DNA of 64,000 bases from Chlorokybus atmophyticus (taxonomy: Eukaryota; Streptophyta; Chlorokybophyceae; Chlorokybales; Chlorokybaceae), in the NCBI GenBank assembly GCA_009103225.1, contig RHPI01000160.1, positions 49,377-113,376 of the forward strand, written 5' to 3'. How positions within the stretch are numbered: the first letter of the stretch is position 1; each line of letters starts with the position of its first letter. Below, one piece after another: positions 1-10,751 of this stretch. The notes beneath the pieces are model-generated. The model ran no database searches. It saw nothing but the letters and a program-made list of their open reading frames with translations, and had not been told where the DNA came from. Position numbers and translations under genes: made by a program.

Positions 1-1140
1 AGCAGGTCCGTTGTGCTACTGCATGCGAAATGCTGCATGTTGTATGCACTGTACACTATGTGGCATACATCGCTGGATGTTGCCCATCTGCGTCCATAAG
101 GAGTAGACCCTTGCTCCCTTGCATACTCCTTGCGTACTCCTTGCTTGCGGTTTGTGTTGGTGCGGCTACTTTATATATGTGATGCATAGGACATGTGAAA
201 TGCTGTTGTACGCATGCCAATGCGCATTCCCTTTGCATGCAGTGCAAAATAAGCAAGCACGGCTATAACAAACATTCCACCATGAAGCGTCGACCAGTAG
301 GCTAGCACTACTAATTTCTGGTTAGATACTTCACTACCAACCCCGCTAGACATGCATCATGCTTGTATCAAACATGTTACTGTGTGAGTGAGATTATGAT
401 GTCCGGTCAAGTCACGTGTTGATGCATTCATGTCCACACGAAGTAAGCAAGTTAACTGCACAACAGCCGTATGAGCTCAGCGCTTGCAAGCAGCCTTGAT
501 GACAAGAAAGAGCAATCGGAGTACAGCAAACACAAGACGTGGACGTGCCCGCGCTCTAGGGAGGGAGGCCTCCCGTCTCCCCTTATCCCTCCTCTCTCCT
601 CCCTTCTCTCTCCTGCCTCCTCAGTGGTTGTAGCGTAGGTTTGGCGTGCTGCGTCAGCGTCAGGGTCCTTGTCCCGCGCGTAAGGGCTGGCCCGCATGCA
701 GGCTGGGGGCTGTGCAGCCAGATGTTGGCCAAGAACTATCACCTCGGAAGAGAACCCTCCCAAGGGACGTGCGCTAGGGCGGTAACGGCAGCACGCACAG
801 CTGCACAGATGCACGTGTTGAGCACCCTCCCCTGCAGATGCTCACGCGGTGTCACTGTCTCAAGAATGCACCACTGCACATGGTACACAAGGTACAGTTG
901 CGGGTTCGCATGAAGGCTGCGCATGCGCGCGGCTAATGTCGACACGAACAAGCGGCGTGTTGTCTCCGTAGGGCTTCTTGCAAAAACGGCAGCGGCACTT
1001 TGTTGCGCCCTCGCAGAAAGACGCTAGCGGCATGTAGCCACCATAAGCTGTCCCTCTGGTGGCAACACCCTTGGCCTGGATGTCAGCGTCGCCCGGATGC
1101 CGGTCTTGATGATGAAAGTGACACAGCACGCACGTGTTCG
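1..1140. other. No gene recognised
   Basis: I see no coding region that I can support here. Open frames are short, overlap on both strands and show no family motif. The stretch contains short local repeats and T/C-rich tracts (about 560-620). It may be intergenic or an old decayed transposable element. Confidence 0.5.
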
Positions 1141-1216
1141 CAGTACCCTGCAAGAAGCGAGAGGGCACGATTAGCAGGTCTGCTAATCGTGCCCTCTCGC
1201 TTCTTGCAGGGTACTG
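1141..1216. repeat. Perfect 37-bp inverted repeat with 2-nt centre
   Basis: Arms at 1141-1177 and 1180-1216 are exact reverse complements, separated only by GT. As RNA or single-stranded DNA this would form a 37-bp hairpin. It sits directly upstream of divergent direct repeats (1219-1570). A tip-to-tip duplication of a repeat end or a foldback event could have made it. No function can be assigned. Confidence 0.9.
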
Positions 1217-1218
1217 AG

Positions 1219-1570
1219 TGTTGTTGGCGCCGGCGTCGCTGATGGCAATGAGTTGTGCAGCTTCCAGTAATGCTGCGTAATGCATGTTTGTGCCGCTGGT
1301 GGAGCCTGCCCCGTGCCAGCTCAGCAGCGGTGATGACATCCTGCGCTCTCCACCATGCAGAATGCTGGCTGGCTGTTGGTGGCGTTGTGGATGACAACGA
1401 GTTTTGCAGCGCTAAGCTGCACAGTGCATGTGTGTGCCAGGTCGTCAGTGGCAGTGATATCCTGCCCTCCCCGCGTGCAGGGTGTTGGCTGTCGTTGGCG
1501 CTGTGGACGGTGATGAGTGCGCAGCTATGAGCTGCACGCTTTATGCCGTGCTCCAGCGGTGGTCGTGCGC
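1219..1570. repeat. Divergent tandem repeat, units about 120-150 bp
   Basis: Three degenerate units start near 1219, 1373 and 1490. Shared segments include a GTTGGCG-like start, a TGAT/GACAA-ACGAG-TTGTGCAGC block, a TGTGTGCC block and a TGATATCCTGC/CCTCC block. Similarity was judged by eye, so unit boundaries are approximate. It is a minisatellite-like array with no convincing coding capacity. Confidence 0.6.
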
Positions 1571-3264
1571 GGTGCGTACAGCTGCATTCAGTTAGGGTGG
1601 GTGTGGGGTGCGCGCTCCTGGGCAAGCGTGCATGGATAGCCGCTGCGCATGCAACGCGACACAGCCCATGCGACAACGTGGTTGGCATGCACGTGACCTC
1701 CACGCATGTGCACGCATTTTCAGACATGATACAACAAAAGAGACTGGACCAAAGAACACTTGGCTTGAATGCTATGCCATCACAGCATCGCTTGCTGAGC
1801 TGAGCCTGGGCTACAGCCAAGCGACAGGCGGTGTGGAAGAGGTGGCTGCCCTGCCTCTGAGCGTAGAGGGCCCTGCAGGCTCGCCTTTGTGTGCACGTAT
1901 GTGTTGTTGGTGCATTGGACAAGTGCGGACTGGGTGACCAGCCGCTGAGCAGTGCCGTCGAGGTAGAGGCTGGTAATTTTGGTGGCATCCGTGGAACAGC
2001 TGCAGCGGACGGGAAAACCAGCAGCACTAAGCCGGCGGAGCAGTGCCGCTGAGAGAGAGATTGTCGACCATGGCAAAAGCCACCCTGCAATAGTTCAGCA
2101 GCAAGCATGACTGACCGGCAACCATCACACAACAAAAAAAACAATCAATCAACAACCAACTAGCAATAACACCCATAACAAGCAACATCAACGTGACTGA
2201 TGGCAAACGCATGCAGCGAGATTAAGCAACCACAACCACGGTTAAGCACCACATCTACTTTAACAACATCCTCAACAATAACAAAACCACAACTTGCAAT
2301 GACCACAATCTGCCAACAACCACAACCCATCAACAACAACAACAAGCAGCGACAAACCCAATGTAACGACACAATGGCTACTACACCCAACGCAACTAGC
2401 ATGCAGGCACCTGCAGGCACAACAGCAAACACCACAAAGCGGTCTGTCATGATGTAAACACGATGTACATACCACAGTTGCACATCCCCGCGTCGTGCGC
2501 CGCGGATCATATGGTCTTAACAAGATTAAGTGCGGCGCCGGCCGGTTTAGGGCTTCGTAAACACCTTAATCATCAAGGCCGAAACTATAACCGTACAAAC
2601 ACGTATTGACGCGCATTGATTACCGCACACGACCGATACCGGTATTATTCCATGTGTGACTTGCGTCCCAGACGTATCGTGCTACTACTATGGCGTGCGT
2701 TCCACGCAATGCGATGTGTCTCATCCGGATCAAGCTAATGGAGAAACTCTTTATCGTAGGTCTTTAGAAGTATACGGATGTCAGTCACAAGTACCTTGCG
2801 TACCCAAACAGGCAGCTCATCTGCGAATGTTATGCAGAGTGAGACAACAAACTACGTTGAACAACAGCAATGTTGAAGGCTTACCATCGTTAAATACAGT
2901 GTCATGCACTCTGCGCACATGATCATCCCCCTCGAGCACCATCTTCACCTCCACAGTGCCTTCCGCTACAGGAACTTTTGGAGTTCCACAGCAAGACTGC
3001 ATCATCGCCTTTGAACTCTTGGAACTTGAAGTTTTAAAGGGCTTGGACTTCGCCCTAAAGTGAGGGTGTCACAGCCCACTCGACCACAAAAGACTTGTTT
3101 GCTTTTATGGTCGATTTGTGGTTATTTGCCTTCGCGTTACAGAGGGGCTCTCTTCGTTGAGAGCCACAAGTTGCTGAGAGTCTCAGCCTAAGACGCCTGT
3201 GCATAGTCATACATGTTGTAATGTGGTTATGCAGGAGTTGATAGATGTGCTCTTACCTTCTTGC
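1571..3264. other. Intergenic or decayed sequence, CAA-rich in part
   Basis: No gene can be supported. The part from about 2120 to 2450 is strongly biased to CAA/AAC triplets, which creates an open frame (2200-2457) of low-complexity sequence. A segment at about 3046-3075 resembles the junction of a purine tract with a TGTCACAGCCC-type LTR start. No second copy was found, so I do not call an LTR. Confidence 0.4.
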
Positions 3265-3545
3265 GTGCTTAACGTGCCGAAGCATGTGTATGAGACATCG
3301 CCAAGGTTTGACGTTGTTCATCAGCAGCACATCGTGCAGCATATTAACAGCAATATTCTCTACTAGCTCCTTAGCTGCATTTGCTTTCGTGGCTTTGGCA
3401 GCCCGTTTCTTGGTCCCTTACTCCTTGGCCGCCTTGTCATTGGCGGCCTTGTCCTTGTCGTCCTCATCGCCATCAGCATTCTCCTCATCCTCCTTATTCT
3501 TCTCATCAGCGCTTCGTAACTTAAGTTTGTCATGCCTGTCGCCCG
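3265..3545 (-). pseudogene. Lys/Glu/Asp/Ala-rich exon fragment, minus strand
   Basis: The minus strand from 3545 to 3265 reads as one frame rich in Lys, Glu, Asp and Ala (for example DEDDKDKAANDKAAKE), followed by KKRAAKATKANAAKEL. A single TAA at 3418-3420 interrupts it. The surroundings KE-stop-GTKK would fit a lost Gln codon (CAA to TAA). Composition matches the minus-strand exons at 19.4-21.4 kb on the other side of the Ty3/Gypsy element. It may therefore be the 3' part of the same host gene, split by the insertion. Function is unknown; charged repeats of this kind occur in many proteins. Confidence 0.35.
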
Positions 3546-4442
3546 GGCATGCCAGTCGTCATCGGGCATGCCTACAGCGAGACCCTCGCCCGGCTTACCA
3601 GCATGGCGACCCGCGCGTGTCTCTGACCAGTAGCTAGGTCATGTCTCTAGAGTAGCTCATGACTATAGCCTACATAGGCACCGCGCGTAGGTGTTCAATT
3701 GTGTGTTCAGTTATAAGTCGGGTTCTATATCGAGTGGGGATTTCCTATGGAAATAGCCTCGATATGACCATTAGCTTATGTTCTGGACAGTCATGAGTTG
3801 ACTTGTATAAGTAGGCACAGTGTTCACCGGATCAGCTGGAAACACTGGAAGTGAGAAAGCTAAGAGCTTGTGAAGCGACTTGAACTACGAAACACGCCGT
3901 CCCGGTTCCCAAGAATCCCCTCATCGTGTGAGAGCCTGTGCATGTTCTTGTGCAGCCTGTGCTTGTCTTTGCTGTGAGCTTTGTGTACTTGGTCGCGGTG
4001 TGCTTGTTGGCATCAGTCAGGGCATAGCATCCACGTGTTGCTTGCTCATTCACCTCACTTAACAGTGCAATTTCTCTTCCACTCATGCAAAGAACTGTGT
4101 AAACAGCACTACCTACAGTAGTGGCTCGTTGACTTACAGTGTCACCCTCTTTGCTCAAGTGAGTGTAGTTGCAGGCTGCACATCAGCAGCGCAATCTGTA
4201 GTTGTACACATCGCAGTGCATCATTGTCACCGTCATTGCATAGCGCGCACAAGTGCTAGTGTGTTGGGTGATAGCAGCATTGGAGATCCCTTGTAGAGCA
4301 TTGTAGAGCACAAAGACTCTACCTTTCATCCACTTTCACCATCGCATCAGCTGTATGAGCAGGCCCACCCCTTTCTCGCCAATAGAAGAAGGGAACCTCA
4401 ACAGCTGGAGCCCGGCCTCCAACCTTACCTACGAGTGCGCAA
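3546..4442. other. 5' flank of the Ty3/Gypsy element, possible LTR remnant
   Basis: There is no gene. A TATA-like motif lies at 3806-3810, followed by sequence that could be a transcribed leader running towards gag. This would suit the promoter of a 5' LTR. I could not match any part of it to the sequence downstream of integrase, so the LTR boundaries remain undefined. Confidence 0.35.
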
Positions 4443-4491
4443 GTGAAAGGAGCGGTTACCGTAGCAGCAGAGGCTCACGCCCGTCTCCGGC

Positions 4492-6088
4492 TTGACCTCC
4501 TCTCACTCCACTCCTCGACAACGAGCATCTCCACCACCGTCGGACAGCGACGACGAGGAGATGAAGCCTTCCAGCTCAACCAACTCCCTACGCTTCTCCG
4601 GACGCCCTGGCACCACCTCACTTGACGAGTTCAACATCAATTTCCACTCCAAGATGCGGCAGCAAGCCCTCAAGAGCCTGGACAAATGAGGTATCGTTTC
4701 ATGTGTCCGCTCAATACCTTGATCACGAAGCACATGATGTGTGGAAGTCCGTCGCTGAGTTGCACAAAATTGATGGCTATAGCGAGTTGGCCAGCACAAT
4801 AGCCTCCACGTCACTGCGTAGCCCATCGGTTACTGTCCCTATAGCAGCGGCCCCGCCAGCCTCAGTCACGGGTCTCACTCTAGCTGCAGCTATGGAGAAG
4901 GCAGAGAATGAAGAAGTTGAGGTGGTAGTGGCCTCATTGACTCCTGCAGAGATCGAAAGCAAGAAGGCCGAGCGCCGGATCAGGATACTCAACTGCATCG
5001 CTGCCATCATCAGGGAGCAACAAGAGGAGCAGCAAGCTGCAGCGTTGGAGGTGGGTACGCCCCTGCTACCAACACCGAACTCGCGTGCTCCAGCGGGAGG
5101 CAGTGTTTTCACCCTCGGCTCAGTGGCATTGCGTGCACCCGCGCTTACGGTGGGCGCGGCCATATTGGACTCCCCGTTGAAGGACCTCTACGCCGCACTC
5201 CGGCGCACCTTCCCACCTCAAACCAACAGCAAGGTGGAGGAGTTGAGGCGTTTTCGACGGAAGCCCAACGAGGACCCTCTCCGACTGTATTCACGGTTGG
5301 AAGGGGTGCTTAAAGACACTGACTACAAGATCGTTAGTGAGGAGGCGGCAGCAGTGGTGTATGTGGCCGAGATGAATCCCACCCTGAGTGAGTCAACGCG
5401 CCTGACGCTGAACTACAGCAGGCCCCTCGGCTACACCCTCAAGGAAGCTTTCGAGACTGCACAAGCCATCCACAAGCGCGCAGTGTATGAGAAGGCGATG
5501 CTGGACACCAACCGTAGTGCCTCGCGGCCTATGGCAGGCACAAGTGCAAAGCCTCTTCGGCGGGACCGCGGCCGAGAGCCGCAAGGTATCCACAACATGG
5601 ATAAACGGTCAGCTCATGCTGCCCTTGTGGCCCCAGTGCTGTGCCACCGGTGTGGTCGACATGGCCATTACCAAAAGGAGTGCACCGAAGATTACGGCAA
5701 CCTTGGGTGCGACTATTGCCACAAAACGGGACACTTGGAGACAGTTTGCTGGCTCAAGTTCCCTGAGCTGCGGCCTTCTATTGGCTACAACAATAGCAAC
5801 AACGCTGTTGGCTACCGCGGCAACAACAACAACAACAACAACAACGGGGGCTACAACAACAGCAACCACGCTAGCGGCTACCACAACAGCAACATCGCTG
5901 GTGGTCGCAACAATGGCAACAACGCTGGTGGCCACAACCCCAACAACAACAACAACGCTGGGGCCCGCAAGGAAGAAGCTGGCTATAGAGGGAAAAACCG
6001 CCCTCCACAGCACAAAAGACCTGAGGGACGTCCTCGCGCTGGAGCTGCTGCTGTAAAGACACCAGCCAATCCACCAACTATTGACTGA
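4492..6088 (+). pseudogene. Ty3/Gypsy Gag (capsid and two zinc knuckles), frameshifted
   Basis: The N-terminal part (about 4492-4685) is acidic and Ser/Pro-rich. A one-base shift near 4683 moves the frame to the rest of the protein. A capsid-like region (about 5150-5510) is followed by two CCHC zinc knuckles: CX2CX4HX4C at about 5642-5683 (CHRCGRHGHYQKEC) and at 5708-5749 (CDYCHKTGHLETVC). An Asn/Gly-rich tail (about 5780-5990) is coded by AAC repeats. Gag would package element RNA into cytoplasmic particles, with the knuckles binding RNA. The frame ends at TGA 6086-6088 but continues in the same frame beyond it, so the stop may be a CGA-to-TGA mutation. No ATG opens the frame at 4492, so the true start is uncertain. 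Confidence 0.8.
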
Positions 6089-7169
6089 GTGGCAGCCCTG
6101 ATGGCGCGCGTGGCACAGCTGGAGGAGAACAAGGAGCAGGATTATCAAGCCTACTACGCTGCTAGGTGGGCACTGATGGCACCAAAACGGGATAGGGACA
6201 CTCCCATGCCGTTACGCGTGCAACCATCAAGACGTGCGCGCAGAGAAGCTGGCGCGTCGTCAACAGCGGCATCGTCGGACGCCACAAGTGGTCCTCGGCA
6301 GCCACAACCACTGCTGGGACGACGCCGTCGACGACACCGTCGGCGTCCAATTCCGACCGCGACAGCAGGTGTCAGCACTCTGGGCACCACGCTGTCCCTG
6401 GTGATGGAAAGCACCCACGCCGCAACAACCATGGTCGTTGGGTTCGAGGGTGGTGAATCCACCACTCCTGCCTCCATCGAAGCGACCACATCGGCCGCAA
6501 CTGCTGCCACCCTCACAGCCGCCACCTCAGTAACGACGACTGCTGCAGGTGCCACCACCATCGCCTCCAGTAGTGCTGCCGCACCCACTGCACCACTCCC
6601 TGAGATTCGAACGGCACCGCCACCAGCACTTGACGTCACACAGCAAGTGCCACGCGGACCACAAGCAGAACGCGCCTGGGCGTCGGTGGTTCTACGCAAC
6701 GTGGAGCCCACCACCATTGCGTACGGACCAGGGGGGCGACGCACCACGTGCGTGGCACGCGATGATCGCATCTTGCCCCTTCCACCTCCAGAGTACCACA
6801 CGCTGCCGGAACCCACACAACAGCAGCTGGAGGATGAAATCCTCGCCGGCACTGCACCAGATGAGGGATCGTCTCTTCGGGGTCACCTACCGGCGACCTG
6901 CCGCGTTGGAGCTGGCCATTCAGTTGTTCTTGGCATTACACGCACGATTGCAGGGCGCACCCAGTCAAACGCGGCAACCCATGCCCGCTCAACAAATCGA
7001 CTTCGAGCCCTCGCCACTGGACCCACTCGGACTCCAGCGCCACAAAATACAAGACCTCGTGGTCACCATGTCAAACATCGCGCTGGGCGCTGATCTCGCT
7101 CTCCGGGGGCTCACTCCAGGCAGTCGTCAAGAGCGTTTCTCTGCCCTCGAACAGGCACAAGGTTATTAG
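6089..7169 (+). pseudogene. Gag-Pol linker of the Ty3/Gypsy element, low complexity
   Basis: It continues in the gag frame after TGA 6086. It begins with a short helical stretch (MARVAQLEENKEQDYQAYYAAR) and then becomes Ala/Thr/Arg/Pro-rich. Near 6855 the frame shifts by one and continues in a helical, Leu-rich segment up to TAG 7167-7169, after which the same frame runs on. I recognise no known domain. Its role in the polyprotein is unknown; it may be part of a long Gag C-terminus. Confidence 0.5.
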
Positions 7170-9074
7170 GTGGACCAAGCTGTCCAAGTGGACGCACGCC
7201 AACAGGCATACGAAGCAGCACACGCCATTATTGTCCCAACCGTAGCTCCGGTAAATGTTGCCAGCGCCTCCACGGCGCTGACCACAGGGTACTCCACGGC
7301 AGTCGCCATCGAACAGGCAGGACAAGCAACTGTTGCAGACCAAGCGAGGGCGTTGGCACAACAATTGAGGGGGGTAATCGCCCCGCTGCTGCCTCCTTTG
7401 GTCGAAGACATGCCCGAGGATCAATGCGATGCAGGGCGAGGGTACCTCACCCCGCAAGGGGACACCACACAACGAGGAGGAGCTGGTGTGGTGGGGGAGC
7501 AACAACTCCGTACCGCACTCATCCGGCAAGCAGTCATGTTGCACAGGTCTGAGGGCAACACATTAAGACAGATTATGGGGATGCAAGAGGGCAGCGCCGC
7601 TCGAGCCCGTCTCGTGACATGGCTCGTTGCCAATCACCCTGCTGTCCCCCTGTTTGCCTTTGACAACCGAGCATCATGGTTGGGGGCATTCGTTCGCTCG
7701 CTGCGACAAGCATACGACGAGGCTGCCACCACAGCCCCGGACACGCTGGAGGGAGTGCAAGAGGCAATGCTGCGGCTGCCAGGGGTGGAAGCCGCACGAC
7801 AATGGCGGCGCATCGCCATTGCTCATGAGCTACACGCACAGCAGACTGACCTCCAGCGCACCCTACGCGCGCGCGCCATGACCGTGCTCGACGTGGGAGT
7901 GGTACAAGGAAGGTGGGATGCCCGCATGGCAGGGATCTTGCGCGTCCCCACCATCACCCACGACATGCGGCGACAGCTACCACGCGCCGTATACCTGCAG
8001 CCCATGCCTCAATATCATCATTGGACCGACACGGACACCGAGCCCACGGCCACGCGGGAAGGGACGTTGGTCAGAGAAGCGGCTCATGCTGTCCGATGGA
8101 CGTACGCCGCGGAACAAGCTGAACGTGAGGCAGGCCCACAAACACCGGGTCCGCCGGGGTTTCTACCACAGCCATTGGGTACACCCGCGGGCATGATTCC
8201 ATCTTCGCAGAGGCGGCATCCACCGGCGCCGCCACCACAACCGGCGCCGGAACCTCCAGCACCGAGCCCCCCCCGTGTTTACCAACCACCACGACAAGGT
8301 CGATTCGGCAGAGGGAGAGGGCAAGGAGGGGGTTCTTCGGACTCAGCAGGCAGAGGAGCTCTGGCTGCCATGCGCTCAGCACCCCCAGCTGAGAGAACTG
8401 AGGCGAAGGCGCAGACAGCTCGTATGAAGAGGCTGCGTATCGACGCCAATGCTGCCATAGTGGCAAACCAAGGCAAGCACGTTACCATCAACGGCCTGGC
8501 ACCCAAGCGAGTAATGTTGGACACCGGAGCACAGCCTGTCATCATCGGGCGCTTCCTCGCGCGGTCCCTCGGCATAACCAGCTCCAACTTGGTGCCTTGC
8601 CCATACGTGTTGGACACTGCCACAGGTAGCCGAGATAAGGTGATGGGAGTCACCAGGGAGGCCTTTTGCATTCGGTTGACAGGGCTGGACCCAACCCACA
8701 CAACCGAGATCGTCTAGCAATGTGTGGTCACCAATGCCGGCTCCTTCGACTTTCTGCTTGGGCAGGACTTCAACTTCCCTGTGGGCATGGGCCTCGACTG
8801 CTGGACAGATCGAGCGTGGTTTCGGCCACATTGGGATGAGGATAACGGAGAGGTGCAGGTTTTCTGCCTCTCGAGTAAGTCTCGCGCACGCGCGCCCAAC
8901 GCAAAGTGGCTGCCGTGGCTACACGCAGCCACGCCCGCACACGGGAGGCTGCAACGGCCACATACGATGGCGCTCGGACGCAAGTCGCTGCGGGTGCCAC
9001 GGCCCCGTGTCGAACCGTCGACTCCTCTCCCACCCCGTACAACGAGGAGCAGGAGGATGCCACCGTGGAAGTAG
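7170..9074 (+). pseudogene. Ty3/Gypsy protease region (retropepsin)
   Basis: About 430 residues of unrecognised helical then Pro/Gly/Arg-rich sequence precede an aspartic protease domain. The catalytic triplet Asp-Thr-Gly is at 8520-8528 in the context VMLDTGAQPVIIG. The later flap/core part continues as FDFLLGQDFNFP after an in-frame TAG at 8715-8717. The protease would cleave the Gag-Pol polyprotein inside the virus-like particle. Near 8880-8900 the readable frame shifts to the one that leads into the methyltransferase. Family placement rests on DTG plus the LLGxDF motif, both typical of Ty3/Gypsy retropepsins. Confidence 0.75.
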
Positions 9075-9184
9075 CATTACAAGACCCAGCTGAACGACGC
9101 TGGCGCGCACAGGTGGATGCACACGTCTTGCTCAGCCATCCACTGATCACCACGCGCTTCCCCAACTACTGAAGCCACGACAAG

Positions 9185-10486
9185 GTGCAGGACCACCATA
9201 TGGTGGCCACCGGCGTGGTGGAGTTCCACACATTTCGCAGACAACAGGGCATCACAGTGTTGGAGCTATTCGGAGGCATTGGCAGCGGTCTTGCCGCGGT
9301 CCTCAACACGGGTGTGAAGGTGGTCAAATACTATTACTGTGACCCAGACCCACACGCGCAAACGGTCCTCAAGCACCACCTACGCCAATTGCACGAAAGG
9401 TATTCACATCAACTACCCCTGTCGGCGTTACAAGGTAGCCTCAAAGCCTTGCCACAAGACATCCGGCTGATCATTAAAGATCACCTACTGTCCCTCGGCA
9501 ACGTCGACCTATTGATAGCTGGATGGGAATGCCAAGGGCTCTCCAGGGTAGGCAAGGGGCAAGACCTCGAAAACTCTCGCTCCGGGTTGTTCTGGGAGCT
9601 GATGAGAATCATCCACCTCCTTCAACACCACCAGATCTCCAGACCCCTGGGGTATGTTATCGAAAATGTGCATTCAGAGGACGACAAGCGTCCGCACGTG
9701 GCCTCCAGCTACCGACAAGTTTGCTCCATTCTGCGGCACCCACTCAAGGTGAACGCGGCACGACATGGCTCGCGCGCACATCGTGTACGTGCCAAGTGGA
9801 CAAACTTGGCCACCGTGAAAGAGCTCATGACCGCAGAATACACGCGCAGCGCTCGGCCACGCAACCTGTTGGTCGATGACATCCTTGACCCCGGCCGCAC
9901 AGCACAACCTGTCCTGCGTCATGACCACCACCACTTCTACCCGTGCAATCAGCCCGGGCAGCCCCGTCGCGCACTCCCCACATTGGTGTCCTACTCGGGC
10001 TCCTACGCATTTCGGAACGGTGGTGACGGGATGGTGTTCGATGCGACCACCAACAGGCTGGAAGAACCCAACGCACGCGAACGTGAACGCGGCATGGGAT
10101 TCTTCCCCAACATCATCACGGGTTCATCGCTGACAGATAGTCAGCAATGCCAGATGCTTGGTCGCGCCATGGACCAGAATAGCATGGTATGGCTGCTGGA
10201 GCTGAGCTTCGCATTGCAGGACCGCCACGTGTCCTTCGAGGATCTCGAACACTTGGCTGGGGGGTGGGCTGATCGCGTAGCCGACACCAAGGCAGCTCAC
10301 ACAGCCCTCGAGGTGGTCCACATGGAGGAGCAAGCAGCAGTGACAGTGGAGGACATTCCCGTGGTTGCCAATGCAACCTCCTGGGACCATGCCATTGGCC
10401 CGTTGGCCACAGAAGACACTCGAGAGAAGCTGGAGGCTTCCCTCAACAAATGGAGGAGCCAATTCAGCTTCAGTATGAAGGAATAG
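9185..10486 (+). CDS. C5 DNA cytosine methyltransferase domain embedded in Ty3/Gypsy Pol
   Basis: The open frame of 433 codons carries the ordered motifs of C5 cytosine methyltransferases (numbered from the GTG at 9185). Motif I, which binds S-adenosylmethionine, is VLELFGGIGSG (25-35). Motif IV is AGWECQGLSRVGKG with the presumed catalytic Cys116. Motif VI is YVIENV (157-162). Motif VIII is HRVRAKWTN (199-207). A late RERERGMGF segment is followed by a motif X-like LGRAMDQNSM. The enzyme would transfer a methyl group to carbon 5 of cytosine. The usual Pro before the catalytic Cys is Glu here. The same frame is open upstream to about 8906 except for TGA 9170, and downstream into the RT except for TAG 10484. 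I infer it was translated as a Pol domain between protease and RT. No stop or frameshift occurs within it. Confidence 0.88.
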   Translation: MQDHHMVATGVVEFHTFRRQQGITVLELFGGIGSGLAAVLNTGVKVVKYYYCDPDPHAQTVLKHHLRQLHERYSHQLPLSALQGSLKALPQDIRLIIKDHLLSLGNVDLLIAGWECQGLSRVGKGQDLENSRSGLFWELMRIIHLLQHHQISRPLGYVIENVHSEDDKRPHVASSYRQVCSILRHPLKVNAARHGSRAHRVRAKWTNLATVKELMTAEYTRSARPRNLLVDDILDPGRTAQPVLRHDHHHFYPCNQPGQPRRALPTLVSYSGSYAFRNGGDGMVFDATTNRLEEPNARERERGMGFFPNIITGSSLTDSQQCQMLGRAMDQNSMVWLLELSFALQDRHVSFEDLEHLAGGWADRVADTKAAHTALEVVHMEEQAAVTVEDIPVVANATSWDHAIGPLATEDTREKLEASLNKWRSQFSFSMKE

Positions 10487-10498
10487 GGTACATGCTCA

Positions 10499-10746
10499 GT
10501 GTACCAGATGGACATCGAACTGGTGGACACTGAGCCGGTGTTTCGACGGCAATACAGGCTCTCTAAGTTGGAAGAGGACTTGGTGGAACAAAGATGTAAG
10601 GCGCTGCTTGATGCAGGCCTTATCGAAGAGTCCACATCGGACTTCGCAGCAGCAACCGTCATGCCACAAGAAGGATTCAGCAGGCAATTGGAAAGAACGA
10701 CGCATGTGTGGCGACTATCGCCCCCTCAACAACAAGACCAAGCAAG
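10499..10746 (+). pseudogene. Ty3/Gypsy reverse transcriptase, 5' part
   Basis: In the same frame as the methyltransferase, the Pol sequence continues as YQMDIELVDTEPVFRRQYRL, the typical segment just before Ty3/Gypsy RT. The palm/fingers start (EEDLVEQRCKALLDAGLIEES) follows. A one-base insertion near 10664 shifts the frame; in the shifted frame the conserved RMCGDYRPLNNKT motif is readable. The Copia element then interrupts the gene within the codons for DRYPMP; the RT resumes at 15657. Confidence 0.85.
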
Positions 10747-10751
10747 ACAGG
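10747..10751 (+). repeat. Target site duplication (left), ACAGG
   Basis: ACAGG directly precedes the left LTR and is repeated at 15657-15661 directly after the right LTR. Five base pairs is the usual duplication size for LTR elements. It shows that the Copia element inserted here as a unit. Confidence 0.95.

Noticed and set aside
3068-4440. 5' LTR of the Ty3/Gypsy element
   Set aside because: A TGTCACAGCCC start and a TATA-like box are present, but I found no matching sequence downstream of integrase, so I could not define an LTR.
5820-6150. Val/Ala-rich minus-strand frame opposite the Gag tail
   Set aside because: It is the shadow of the AAC repeats that encode the Asn-rich end of Gag on the plus strand.
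9185-10486. Methyltransferase as an independent host gene
   Set aside because: It has no intron, shares the frame with the RT, and is flanked directly by protease and RT in the expected polyprotein order. An element-borne domain explains this better.
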